The notes: generated by a model from the letters alone, not told the origin. Counted from the stretch's first letter, positions 7,506-15,034 are shown. The stretch is DNA of 17,768 bases from CAYPZL01 sp964415045 (GCA_964415045.1 CAYPZL010000120.1:1-17768); one strand, 5' to 3'. Numbers and translations are program-made.

Positions 7506-7532
7506 TAAAGAGGTAACTGCTCATGGAGTTCC
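7506..7532 (-). promoter_or_regulatory. Candidate ECF-type promoter of the sigma operon
   Basis: The minus strand reads GGAACT (7532-7527), the classic ECF -35 core, followed about 16 bases later by CTCTTTAA around 7511-7504. The position just before the sigma gene suggests autoregulation. With this spacing the transcript would start close to the ATG at 7501, giving a nearly leaderless message, which would explain the absent ribosome-binding site. The -10 part is weak evidence. Confidence 0.35.
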
Positions 7533-7564
7533 AGGCAAGGCAAATCTGCCACTGGCCTGCGACG

Positions 7565-7604
7565 GGGCGGTCCGGCCCGCATTGGGCCATCGGCCGGACC
7601 GCCC
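7565..7604. terminator. 13-bp perfect hairpin between EF-hand and sigma genes
   Basis: GGGCGGTCCGGCC at 7565-7577 is the exact reverse complement of 7592-7604, with a 14-base loop. It lies 15 bases beyond the stop codon of the EF-hand gene. No T-run follows on either strand, so it is a terminator-like or transcript-stabilising hairpin, not a textbook intrinsic terminator. A shorter outer match, AATCTG and CAGATT, flanks it. Confidence 0.55.
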
Positions 7605-7618
7605 AGCCACAGATTGGA

Positions 7619-8434
7619 TTACCTTCCCGGGAATCCCGGTCTGTCTTTCATCTTGTCCTGGAACGCTTCAACTTCTGCCATGCTCAGAAGCCCGTCTTCA
7701 TTCGTATCGGCTTGCTCGAAGATTCGCTTCAGCATGAGAGGTCCACGCTGCTGGGAGGGCTGCCCTGCGCCGGGGCCTCTGCCACCGGCTCGCGGCCGAT
7801 CCGCTGAGGGTTCGGCGGCCCCGCCCTGGCGACCCTGCGGCCTTTGGCGCCCCCGCCCCTCGCGTCCTGCCGGCGGCACGGCTCCACGACCGCCGGGAGC
7901 GTCCTGCGGCCCAACGGCCCGGCTTCCCGGCCGGAATCGGCCCGCCTGCCCGCGAAAGGCATTGATCTCTTCCCGGGAGAGCTTGCCGTCATTGTCCTTA
8001 TCGGCCCTGTCGAAGAACTGCCCCTGCAACATCGGCGGCGGTCCCTGCGGTCGGCGTGCCCGGGCCGGTCCCCAGTTGCCCCGGCCAGGCCGGTTGCCGA
8101 AGGAGGCGGGTCCACGGCGGCCGCGCTGCTGCATCCAGGGGCAGTTTTGCCACTGGCGGCCCCGCCGCCCCTGCCAGTTGCGCCGTCCGCCGCGCGGGCG
8201 AGCAGCTTGCATGCGATCCGGACCGGGTCCGGCAGGACGTTGCCACATCGGGCCGCCCCAGGACCTGTTTCCGCCGAAATATGTCGATGCACGTGGACCG
8301 CTGCCCTGGCCCCAGCCGCCGCCTCGACCCCGGCCTCGGCCACCGCCCCATCCGGGCGGTGCAGCGAGCGCCTGGCTGGCGAGAAGAATTGTGATTCCGA
8401 CCACGATAACTGCTGTTCTATGCCTTGTCTTCAC
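7619..8434 (-). CDS. Secreted RG-rich EF-hand calcium-binding protein
   Basis: A 271-aa protein with a signal peptide at 1-24 (TAVIVVGITILLASQALA, cleavage before APP). The rest is strongly basic, disordered sequence rich in Gly, Arg, Pro and Gln with two isolated EF-hand loops. Loop 1 uses Asp145, Asp147, Asp149, Gly150, Ser153 and Glu156 (DKDNDGKLSREE); loop 2 uses Asp243, Asn245, Asp247, Gly248, Ser251 and Glu254 (DTNEDGLLSMAE). The start is a GTG at 8434 with AAAGGAG about seven bases upstream. EF-hand proteins of this kind are frequent in planctomycetes, mostly of unknown role. Calcium binding is well supported by the motifs; the cellular job is not known. It is a separate unit from the sigma operon because of the hairpin behind it. 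Confidence 0.88.
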   Translation of the reverse strand: MKTRHRTAVIVVGITILLASQALAAPPGWGGGRGRGRGGGWGQGSGPRASTYFGGNRSWGGPMWQRPAGPGPDRMQAARPRGGRRNWQGRRGRQWQNCPWMQQRGRRGPASFGNRPGRGNWGPARARRPQGPPPMLQGQFFDRADKDNDGKLSREEINAFRGQAGRFRPGSRAVGPQDAPGGRGAVPPAGREGRGRQRPQGRQGGAAEPSADRPRAGGRGPGAGQPSQQRGPLMLKRIFEQADTNEDGLLSMAEVEAFQDKMKDRPGFPGR

Positions 8435-8458
8435 TTTCGGCTCCTTTCGATGAGGCGG

Positions 8459-8487
8459 ATTCGAGACTGCGATTCAGGGCCCTTCAA
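8459..8487 (-). promoter_or_regulatory. Candidate sigma70-like promoter of the EF-hand gene
   Basis: The minus strand carries TTGAAG (8487-8482), a 17-base spacer and TCGAAT (8464-8459), each matching consensus at four of six positions. The leader would be about 20-25 bases and contains the AAAGGAG ribosome-binding site. This is pattern-matching only. Confidence 0.35.
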
Positions 8488-8572
8488 GGCCCCTTTCGAC
8501 AGGACAGTGAGAACAGCGGCCCCGGAGGTTACACTCATATCGAGAATTCCACCCGAGCCGGCCCAGGCGGTC

Positions 8573-10030
8573 TCAGGAACCGTTTTTGGGCTTTGGTTTG
8601 GGCATGGGAAAGGCCTCGGAGGCGGTCCGGCCGTTTGTGAGTATCTCCTTCATCCGGGCTACGATTTCCGGATGTTGAGCGGCGAGGTCGTTTTGCTCGC
8701 CGATATCCCGGCTCAGGTCGAAAAGCTGAATCTTCTGGTCGGGCTTGAGGCGCACGGCCTTCCACTTGCCCATCCTGACCGCTTGCTGACCGCGCAGTTC
8801 CCAGTAGAGGTACTTGTGCTGCTTCTGGCGGTCGGCCCGGCCCAGCAGCGTCGGCAGCATGGAGACCCCGTCGATGTCCCTCGGAGGCCGTCGGCCCAGC
8901 AGTTGGGCGCACGTGGGCAGGAAGTCCCAGAAGGCCGTAACGTGGTCGCTCTCGGAACCGACTTCGATCCTGCCCGGCCAGCGGGCGATGAACGGGACCC
9001 GAATTCCGCCTTCCCACACCGAGCCCTTCAGGCCGCGCAAGGGACCGGCGCTCTCGAAAAAGTCCGAATCCGCCCCGCCGGCATACGTCGGGCCGTTGTC
9101 GCTGGTAAAGATCACCAGCGTGTTCTCATCGAGACCAAGCTCCTTGAGCAGGGCCATGATCCGTCCGACGTCCTTGTCCATCCGCGTGACCATGCCGGCG
9201 TAGCAGGCTCGCGGGTGGGCGTGCGGGATGTAGCCCTTCTTTCCGTCGTAGGCCGGATCGGGCCACTTGCCCTTGTACTGCGCCAGGGAATCTTCCGGAA
9301 CCTGCAGCGCCACGTGCGGAATCGTGAACGGCACATACAGAAAGAACGGCCGGTCCTTGTTCGCCCGCATGAATTTCAGGGCCTCCTCCGCGATCAGATC
9401 GTGCGAGTACACCTGCTCCTTCCCGTCCTTGTTCTCTTCGATCCAGAAGATCTCGCCGTCCTTCCACAGGTGGTTGGGGTAATACGTGTGGGCCTGCCGC
9501 TGGCAGATATATCCGAAGAAATGATCGAAGCCCTGCTTTTGCGGGTCGCCCGAAGTGCCGACGCGTCCCAGCCCCCACTTGCCGAACGCCCCCGTGACGT
9601 AGCCGGCCTGCTTGAACATCTTGGCCACCGTGAACGTGTCCTCCACGATGGGCCACTGGCCCCCGATCGTCGAGCCCAACACCCAGCCTTCTTTTCCGCC
9701 CACCTGCCGATTGCCCCGGATCTGCGCGTGGCCGGTGTGCAGGCCCGTCATCAGCGTACAGCGCGACGGCGCACAGACGGGATTTCCCGAATAGGCCTGA
9801 GTGAACCGCATCCCTTCGGCGGCGAGCTTGTCGATGTTGGGAGTCTTAATCTTCTTCTGGCCGTAGCAGCCTACCTCCGCGTATCCCAGGTCGTCAGCCA
9901 GGATGAACACGACGTTGGGCTTGCGTTTGCCCCGGGACGAGCCGGCTGCCCGGCACGCACCGACCGAGCCAAGGGCCGCAAACGAGGCCGTTCCCATACC
10001 TGCCAGCTTCAAGAAATCACGTCTTCGCAT
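8573..10030 (-). CDS. Tat-exported type I (formylglycine) sulfatase
   Basis: A 485-aa arylsulfatase-like enzyme that would hydrolyse sulfate esters outside the cytoplasm. The N-terminus MRRRDFLKLAG is a twin-arginine signal; VGAC at 23-26 resembles a lipobox, so it could be a lipoprotein. Cys86-Ala-Pro-Ser-Arg90 is the C-x-P-S-R motif matured to formylglycine. Metal ligands are Asp46-Asp47 (FILADDLGY) and Asp311-Asn312 (FTSDNGP); Lys151 (GKWGLG) is the usual sulfate-binding lysine. The ATG at 10030 follows AGAGGAG at good spacing. Its neighbour 129 bases upstream is a Tat-exported deacetylase-like protein, and both probably share a promoter, suggesting action on one sulfated and acylated polysaccharide. 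The substrate class cannot be read from the sequence. No maturase gene is in the window. Confidence 0.95.
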   Translation of the reverse strand: MRRRDFLKLAGMGTASFAALGSVGACRAAGSSRGKRKPNVVFILADDLGYAEVGCYGQKKIKTPNIDKLAAEGMRFTQAYSGNPVCAPSRCTLMTGLHTGHAQIRGNRQVGGKEGWVLGSTIGGQWPIVEDTFTVAKMFKQAGYVTGAFGKWGLGRVGTSGDPQKQGFDHFFGYICQRQAHTYYPNHLWKDGEIFWIEENKDGKEQVYSHDLIAEEALKFMRANKDRPFFLYVPFTIPHVALQVPEDSLAQYKGKWPDPAYDGKKGYIPHAHPRACYAGMVTRMDKDVGRIMALLKELGLDENTLVIFTSDNGPTYAGGADSDFFESAGPLRGLKGSVWEGGIRVPFIARWPGRIEVGSESDHVTAFWDFLPTCAQLLGRRPPRDIDGVSMLPTLLGRADRQKQHKYLYWELRGQQAVRMGKWKAVRLKPDQKIQLFDLSRDIGEQNDLAAQHPEIVARMKEILTNGRTASEAFPMPKPKPKNGS

Positions 10031-10059
10031 TGCACATCTCCTCTTGAACCATACCTGAA

Positions 10060-10084
10060 CGCCGCCGACTCGAAGCGGGCGGCG
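10060..10084. repeat. Intercistronic hairpin before the sulfatase gene
   Basis: Two perfect 7-base arms, CGCCGCC at 10060-10066 and GGCGGCG at 10078-10084, flank an 11-base loop in the gap between the deacetylase-like and sulfatase genes. Going downstream on the minus strand, a T5 run comes before the hairpin, not after it, so it is not an intrinsic terminator. It could stabilise or process the shared transcript. Confidence 0.45.
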
Positions 10085-10159
10085 AAAAATCCAACCGTGC
10101 CATTCTCACCCCTCCTCCCCGACAGCCTGCCAACGCCCCACCTTCGCCTCCGGGCCAAT

Positions 10160-11599
10160 TCAGATCGTAACGGTGGATCGCCCTTTGGGCAGATCGAAAC
10201 ATACGGTCACACTGTCGTCGTCCTGATACCAGGTGTTGCTCTTGAGCCATTGCATATTCCCGACCTGCTCGAGCTTCCGGGTTGTCGCGTCGGTCGCCAC
10301 GGCCGGGGTCTGGGAGGCCCGAGCCTTGACGCGGAGGGTGAAGCGCGGACTGGCAAAGGGCGCCTCGAACGTGACGCGGCGTCCCTGCCGCCGGATTTGC
10401 GTAAGCTCCCGGGCCGCCCAGTAGCGAGCGATCTCGCTGAGCTTCATCCAGATCAGGTTGTCGTATCGACTGTGAACGCGGCGTACCACCTCCTGGAATA
10501 TCTTGAAGCCGATCTGCTCGCCGTTGAAGTAGATTCCGGGCCAGTGACAGACGAGGATCGCCGGCTCGCCCCGTTCGATGACCTCGGGCAGTCTGCCGCC
10601 CCGGAGGTCTTCGGTGATACAACGGTCGGCCGAGCCCGGCGTGAGGCCGTCCCAGCCACCGAACCAGTCGCCGGTACAGCCGATGATGGAAACCACGCAG
10701 CGCGGGTCCGGCCCGGCCAGGCCCGAGGCGTACTCGACGCGCGGCGCGACACTGCGCTCATCGGTGAAGAGGTGCCGGAAGTAATGCGGAATCTCGGCGT
10801 CGAACGCGTCGCGACAGGCGGCCAGCGTGGCTTGCGCCAGCTCGGGCAAAACCCGGTTGCCGAAACCGCCGGGCGTGGTAATCCCTTCGCACGCCAGCCC
10901 CGCGTTCTTGAGAATGCGCAGGGCATAGCTCATGTAATCGGCGATTTCATCCACCGACCGGTTGTCCGTCCAGCGCCAGTTTTCCATGAAGCGCTCGCTG
11001 CGCTCGGGGTAGGGACGTCCCGTCTTCGTATCGATCACGAAGGTGTGCGTGACCATCTCCGGATGGATGTCCCAGTCGGGCATCATGAACTCCCGGACCA
11101 GCTTGAGGCTCTCGGCCAGCTCCCGGCGCGACCAGCCGGGCATGCGACGATCCACCCAGCCAACGCAGGCGGGAAACGGCACGATGCTGTACTTGCCCTT
11201 GACACCGTGCTCGCGGCACCACTGGCCGAACTCGCGCACGAACGAATCGGGGATCTCACGCGGCAGCGCGCGCCAGTCCTGCTGGTAGCGGTCGGGGAAC
11301 ACTTCGGCGAATTGTGGGATGCCGAAGTGCGCGAGGTTCACCAGGCAAGTGGAATCGTCGATGATGAGGCTCATGGGGACGCGGCCGCACGGATTGAGAA
11401 TCTGTACGTTCCGGTCCTGGTCGGGCCTCTCGCCCTTGTCCTGGGCCCAAGCGAGTCTATTGCCCGGTGCCATTGCCGCGCCGGCCGCCATTGCCGCGGC
11501 CGTCTTGAGGAAATCGCGCCGCAACATCGGCAGCCGCCCGGCATCCGCTTCGAGGGAAACAAACGCCCTGTCCCGAGGTCGATCAAGCTTGTCCGGCAT
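10160..11599 (-). CDS. Tat-exported polysaccharide-deacetylase-like protein
   Basis: A 479-aa protein with a twin-arginine signal (LRRDFLKTAAAMAAGAAMA, 26-44) after a 24-residue leader. The body resembles NodB-fold deacetylases: MSLIIDDSTC near 76-85 has the Asp-Asp pair, and HPEMVTH gives His179 and His185 in an H-x5-H arrangement. Residues 232-250 (NAGLACEGITTPGGFGNR) match the barrel region, and ILVCHWPGIYF at 348-358 carries a late histidine. A beta-sandwich-like end covers about 405-479. The ATG at 11599 has AGGAG eight bases upstream; the internal Met25 right before the RR motif has no ribosome-binding site, so the longer form was chosen. The fold call is moderately sure and the substrate unknown; it heads the unit that contains the sulfatase. 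Confidence 0.72.
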   Translation of the reverse strand: MPDKLDRPRDRAFVSLEADAGRLPMLRRDFLKTAAAMAAGAAMAPGNRLAWAQDKGERPDQDRNVQILNPCGRVPMSLIIDDSTCLVNLAHFGIPQFAEVFPDRYQQDWRALPREIPDSFVREFGQWCREHGVKGKYSIVPFPACVGWVDRRMPGWSRRELAESLKLVREFMMPDWDIHPEMVTHTFVIDTKTGRPYPERSERFMENWRWTDNRSVDEIADYMSYALRILKNAGLACEGITTPGGFGNRVLPELAQATLAACRDAFDAEIPHYFRHLFTDERSVAPRVEYASGLAGPDPRCVVSIIGCTGDWFGGWDGLTPGSADRCITEDLRGGRLPEVIERGEPAILVCHWPGIYFNGEQIGFKIFQEVVRRVHSRYDNLIWMKLSEIARYWAARELTQIRRQGRRVTFEAPFASPRFTLRVKARASQTPAVATDATTRKLEQVGNMQWLKSNTWYQDDDSVTVCFDLPKGRSTVTI

Positions 11600-11648
11600 T
11601 TCTCCATCTCCTGTTCAAGTGCAACGGGTTGGAAAAGCCATGCCTGCA

Positions 11649-11685
11649 AAGGTATCCGTGAAATCGGAGGATGTCAATTCCTCCG
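11649..11685 (-). promoter_or_regulatory. Promoter with operator-like dyad over the -35 box
   Basis: The minus strand has a perfect TTGACA (11677-11672), a 17-base spacer and TACCTT (11654-11649). The -35 box is centred in a perfect dyad: arms CGGAGGA at 11665-11671 and TCCTCCG at 11679-11685 with a 7-base centre. The start would be near 11642, giving a leader of about 43 bases that includes AGGAG. A regulator bound to the dyad would block or recruit polymerase for the deacetylase-like/sulfatase unit. Confidence 0.55.
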
Positions 11686-11804
11686 CGGGCCGGGTAAGTG
11701 GGACGGGAACAAGGGGTAGGATCCGAGGGGGGACTTCAGGGGAGAGGCCGGGGCGGCATCCCGACGCGGAACCACAGGCCGACAGCGCGTATCGCGGAAG
11801 GTCC

Positions 11805-11821
11805 ACGCTCGGGTCGAGCGT
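11805..11821. terminator. Hairpin at the end of the response-regulator gene
   Basis: A 7-bp perfect stem, ACGCTCG and CGAGCGT, with a 3-base loop begins inside the response regulator's stop codon. No T-run follows it on the minus strand, so termination is only plausible. Convergent transcription is not involved because both flanking genes run the same way. Confidence 0.4.
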
Positions 11822-12450
11822 TACGATTTCGGCTCCTCCTTTTTCGGTACGTCCGCAAAGTCGAACAAGCGCATGTCGGCCGCCCGCCGCAGAAGCTCGA
11901 CCACGTTGCTGGCATTTAACTTCTGCATCAGGTGGCGCCGGTGCACTTCCACCGTGCGCGGCGAACGGTGCAGAACGTCGGCGATCTCCCGGTTGTTCTT
12001 GCCCTCCAGGATGTGGTAGAGGATCTTCATCTCGGTGCGGGTCAGCGAATGTTCCAGCAACGCTCCCTGCACGGCGCTCTGCTGGGCCACGCTGCGGACG
12101 GTTTCCAGGAAGGCGTCTCGATCCAGCGGCTTTTCAATGAAATCGGCCGCTCCGGCCTTCAAGGCCTTCACTGCCATGGGCACGTCGCCGAATCCGGTGA
12201 CGGCAATCACGGGCAGCCAGGGCTGAAGCGCCTTGACCGCCGTTAACAGTTCGATCCCGTCCTTCCCGGGCATCTTCACGTCCGTGATCAGAAGGTCGCA
12301 GCGCTCGCCGTCCAGGTGCGTCAGGCAGGCGTCGGCGGAGCTGAAACAAGTGACGTTCATGCCGGCTCGTTCCAACGTCTTGCGCACGACCAGGCGAACC
12401 TTCGGCTCATCATCCACGAAGAACACATGTTCCGGCGTATCGGTTCCCAT
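11821..12450 (-). CDS. FixJ/NarL-like response regulator (REC plus LuxR-type HTH)
   Basis: A 209-aa transcription regulator. The receiver domain (about 8-120) has acidic Asp13-Asp14 (FFVDDEP), phospho-acceptor Asp57 (LLITDVKMPG), Thr85 (AVTGFGD) and Lys107 (FIEKPLD). The output domain at about 142-196 is a LuxR-type helix-turn-helix (LTRTEMKILYHILEGKNNRE, then VEVHRRHLMQKLNA), typical of the FixJ group. The ATG at 12450 has GAGGGGAG eight bases upstream; longer in-frame forms would read antisense-like sequence through the kinase gene and are rejected. The gene follows the histidine kinase by 25 bases, so they are almost surely a cognate pair. Target promoters are unknown; the dyad upstream of the next operon is one candidate. 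Confidence 0.93.
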   Translation of the reverse strand: MGTDTPEHVFFVDDEPKVRLVVRKTLERAGMNVTCFSSADACLTHLDGERCDLLITDVKMPGKDGIELLTAVKALQPWLPVIAVTGFGDVPMAVKALKAGAADFIEKPLDRDAFLETVRSVAQQSAVQGALLEHSLTRTEMKILYHILEGKNNREIADVLHRSPRTVEVHRRHLMQKLNASNVVELLRRAADMRLFDFADVPKKEEPKS

Positions 12451-12475
12451 CGCTATGCTCCCCTCTGTAACACCG

Positions 12476-14800
12476 TCACGTACTTTCGATCGGCAGGGTG
12501 ACAACGAACGTGGTCCCCCGGCCCCACTGGCTTTCCACCCGAATATCCCCCCCGGCCTGCGCCACGACGCGCTGCACGATACACAAGCCCAGCCCGGTCC
12601 CTTCGCCGGGCGGCTTCGTCGTGTAGAACGGCTCGAAGATCCGCTCCCGGTCCTCGGGGCATATCCCGCCGCAATCATCCGCAAGCCGCAACTCAACCTG
12701 ATGGCCTTTTCGCACGCCGGAAATCGTCACGTGCGATTCGTCCGAGCCGTCGGCCGCCTGGATCGCGTTTTGCAGAAGCGCGAAGAACAACTGCTCCAGG
12801 TTCCTCTCGCGGGCATCCATCGGCGGCAGATCATCGAGCCCCTCAACATCCAGAACGACGTTGGCGCGACGCGCACTTTCTGCCAGCAGGCGAACCACGC
12901 GATCCATCACATGCGAAAGAGCGATCTTGTCCGTAATCTTCTCCGACGATCTGCGCGCGAAATTACGAAATCGCTCCACGATGCTGGTTGCATGAGAGAC
13001 CTCTCCGAGCCCGTCGCGCAGATCTTCCAGAGCCTGGGCCCCGCCGGCGCCGGCTTCGAGATCGTTGAGGCTGTTTTGAATGGACAGCCGGATGACCGTA
13101 AGCGGCTGGGTCAGCTCGTGGGCCAACGTGGCGCTGAGCGTCCCCAGAGAGGCGAGCTGCTCGGCCCGCATCATTCGTTCGCGCAGGGTTTCCAGCTCCT
13201 CCTGGGCCTGCTTGAGCTCGTGGATATCGCGGGCGATCACCAGCCCGGCGGTGACCTTGCCCTCGCTGTCGCAGAAGGGCTCGATGGTCGTGTTGTACCA
13301 GCGCAGCTCGTCCTTGACTTGCGACAATCCGACGAAGTTTCGGCCCCGGCCGGAACTGACGACGTCCCGGATGCCCGAGACCTGGCGCTCCGCAATCTCG
13401 GCGGGGAAAAGGTCCCACATCGACTTGCCGATGAAATCCCGCGGACTGCCGCCCAGGCGCCGCCCCGCCGTATTGTTCATGAACTGGAACACCCCCTGCT
13501 CGTCCACCACGGCGATGACCTCGCCAGCGTTCTCCACGACCACCCGGTACCGCTGCTCGCTCTCGCGCAGCAGCCGCTCCAGCCGCTTTCGCCCGGTCAT
13601 GTCCCAGGTGACGCCCCGGACCTCCACCACCCGACCGTCGCGCAGAGCCGGGCTCATGTTGTACTCAACGTCCACCAGTCGGCCGTCCCGATGCACCAGC
13701 GCAGCCTGCCCTCGCACGGCCTGGCCCCCGCCGATCCGCTCGGCCTGAGCCATCACCTCAGCTCGCGATTTCTCCGACACAAAGTCGGTGAAGTGCTTGC
13801 CTACGACCTCCTCGGGCCTGAAACCCAACATCGTTTCCACAGCCTGATTGACCGATGTAAACTTACCTTCCGGCTCGAACGTGGCCACCAGCGCTCCCAG
13901 CCCCTCGACCAGCGATCGATAGCGCTCTTCGCTCTCGCGCAGCGCTCCCTCGGCCTGCCGCTGCCGCCTGACGTCTTTTGAGAAAATGGCGACTTGCCGG
14001 ACTCGGCCGCCGGCGCCGAAGACCGGGTACAGGTTGTGATCGAACACACAGCCGTCCTGCCTGCCCTCGACCCGCATGGCCCGTCCGGAACGCACGACCT
14101 GCTCGATCCAGCGCACGCGTTCTTCCAGGATGGGCCCCAGCATCCCCTCCGGGTCAATGTCACCGAGTTCCGCCCCCAGGAGATCCTTCGCCGGTCGTCC
14201 TATCTGGCGCGCCGCCGTTTCATTCAAAGCCAGCAATCGCCCCCGGGAATCCGTCAGCAAGACGGATTCCGTGACCGCGTTGAAGAGTCCGCGCAGCATT
14301 TGCTCTCGCTGCCGAAGAACCTGTTCCGCCCGGCGCCGCTCCGTGATATCCCTGATGACGCCCTGCGTGCCCCGAATCTCTCCGCCGACGAGCAGAGGCG
14401 CTTTGCTCACTTCGATGTAGCGAGGCGCACCGCTCGGATCACGAATCATGAGTTCCGCCACAGCCGTCTCGCCCTGCAGCGCCCGGTCTCGCGTCCCCTC
14501 GAATTTCGGCCGTTCGGGCTCGGGAATCCACCGGCGAAAATGCGTGCCTAAAACCTGCTCGCGCGACGCGCCCAATACCGACATGCAGGCCCGATTGACG
14601 GAGGTAAACCGCCCGTCCAGATCGGTGGCATAAATCACGTCATTGACGTTCTCCACCAGATTCTGATACCGGCGCTCTTCCTCGAGCGCAGCGATCTTCT
14701 CCCGGAGTTCCCGGTTCTCCCGTTCCAATTCGGCGACACGCCCCTCTGTCCCGGTCAAATCCTGACCTGATGATGGGCCGCCTGCGTTTTCGCCAGCCAT
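12476..14800 (-). CDS. Cytosolic sensor histidine kinase with four PAS domains
   Basis: A 774-aa kinase without transmembrane segments. A short coiled coil (20-45) leads into PAS domains at about 45-155, 167-278, 291-402 and 415-525, each of the last three preceded by a linker of the ESEERYRSLVE type or similar. The dimerisation and phospho-acceptor domain holds His561 in SATLAHELTQPLTVI, the pattern of FixL-type (HPK4) kinases. The ATPase domain has the N-box at Asn678 (LLQNAIQAA), a DDCGGI G1 box (708-713) and GEGTGLGL (732-739). It should sense an intracellular cue and phosphorylate the FixJ-like regulator encoded next. No heme-binding PAS histidine could be assigned. The ATG at 14800 follows an unusual leader containing a (CT)9 tract on the plus strand. 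Confidence 0.93.
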   Translation of the reverse strand: MAGENAGGPSSGQDLTGTEGRVAELERENRELREKIAALEEERRYQNLVENVNDVIYATDLDGRFTSVNRACMSVLGASREQVLGTHFRRWIPEPERPKFEGTRDRALQGETAVAELMIRDPSGAPRYIEVSKAPLLVGGEIRGTQGVIRDITERRRAEQVLRQREQMLRGLFNAVTESVLLTDSRGRLLALNETAARQIGRPAKDLLGAELGDIDPEGMLGPILEERVRWIEQVVRSGRAMRVEGRQDGCVFDHNLYPVFGAGGRVRQVAIFSKDVRRQRQAEGALRESEERYRSLVEGLGALVATFEPEGKFTSVNQAVETMLGFRPEEVVGKHFTDFVSEKSRAEVMAQAERIGGGQAVRGQAALVHRDGRLVDVEYNMSPALRDGRVVEVRGVTWDMTGRKRLERLLRESEQRYRVVVENAGEVIAVVDEQGVFQFMNNTAGRRLGGSPRDFIGKSMWDLFPAEIAERQVSGIRDVVSSGRGRNFVGLSQVKDELRWYNTTIEPFCDSEGKVTAGLVIARDIHELKQAQEELETLRERMMRAEQLASLGTLSATLAHELTQPLTVIRLSIQNSLNDLEAGAGGAQALEDLRDGLGEVSHATSIVERFRNFARRSSEKITDKIALSHVMDRVVRLLAESARRANVVLDVEGLDDLPPMDARERNLEQLFFALLQNAIQAADGSDESHVTISGVRKGHQVELRLADDCGGICPEDRERIFEPFYTTKPPGEGTGLGLCIVQRVVAQAGGDIRVESQWGRGTTFVVTLPIEST

Positions 14801-14805
14801 GCGCG

Positions 14806-14824
14806 TCTCTCTCTCTCTCTCTCT
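14806..14824. repeat. (TC)9T dinucleotide repeat in the kinase leader
   Basis: An uninterrupted 19-base TC tract on the plus strand, so (GA)9 in the kinase mRNA. It lies between a GGAGGAGGG sequence and the ATG at 14800, with CGCGC after it. The frame upstream contains no usual start codon, so changes in copy number would alter the leader spacing but not the protein. Confidence 0.9.
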
Positions 14825-14931
14825 GCCCTCCTCCAGACCGATTCTGCAAGCCCTCCGTTTGACTATGGCTCACAAAGACCGACACCTGCCTGCCGTCATG
14901 CCCCCACCACGACCACGGGCACAACGTCCGC

Positions 14932-14960
14932 ATTATACGTCATTCGGAGAACATAATCAA
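14932..14960 (-). promoter_or_regulatory. Sigma70-like promoter of the kinase/regulator operon
   Basis: The minus strand has TTGATT (14960-14955), exactly 17 bases, then a perfect TATAAT (14937-14932), in an AT-richer pocket between the permease gene and the kinase. The start would fall near 14925, giving a leader of about 125 bases that contains the GA tract. Confidence 0.62.
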
Positions 14961-15014
14961 CAAACAAGAGAAAGAAAATCAGACAACACCCGTAGCATCA
15001 ATGGGTCTTCAGAA

Positions 15015-15028
15015 GCGCCGGTGGGCGC
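15015..15028. repeat. Small hairpin after the ABC permease gene
   Basis: GCGCC and GGCGC arms with a 4-base loop lie 7 bases past the permease stop codon. The stem is only 5 bp and no T-run follows, so a terminator role is weakly supported. Confidence 0.3.
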
Positions 15029-15034
15029 GGCGTT

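Noticed and set aside
8475..8495. GGGCC and GGCCC arms upstream of the EF-hand gene as a terminator of the sulfatase gene
   Set aside because: Short 5-bp stem, far from the sulfatase stop, no T-run, and it overlaps a candidate promoter for the next gene.
7844..11719. Very long plus-strand open frame of 1291 codons
   Set aside because: It runs antisense to the EF-hand, sulfatase and deacetylase-like genes, has no domain signature, and reflects the high third-position GC of the minus-strand genes.
12451..12696. Longer N-terminus for the response regulator
   Set aside because: The extension overlaps the kinase ATPase domain in another frame, while the ATG at 12450 has a good ribosome-binding site directly before the receiver domain.
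12233..13981. Plus-strand open frame of 582 codons
   Set aside because: It is antisense to the histidine kinase and response regulator, which have complete motif sets on the minus strand.
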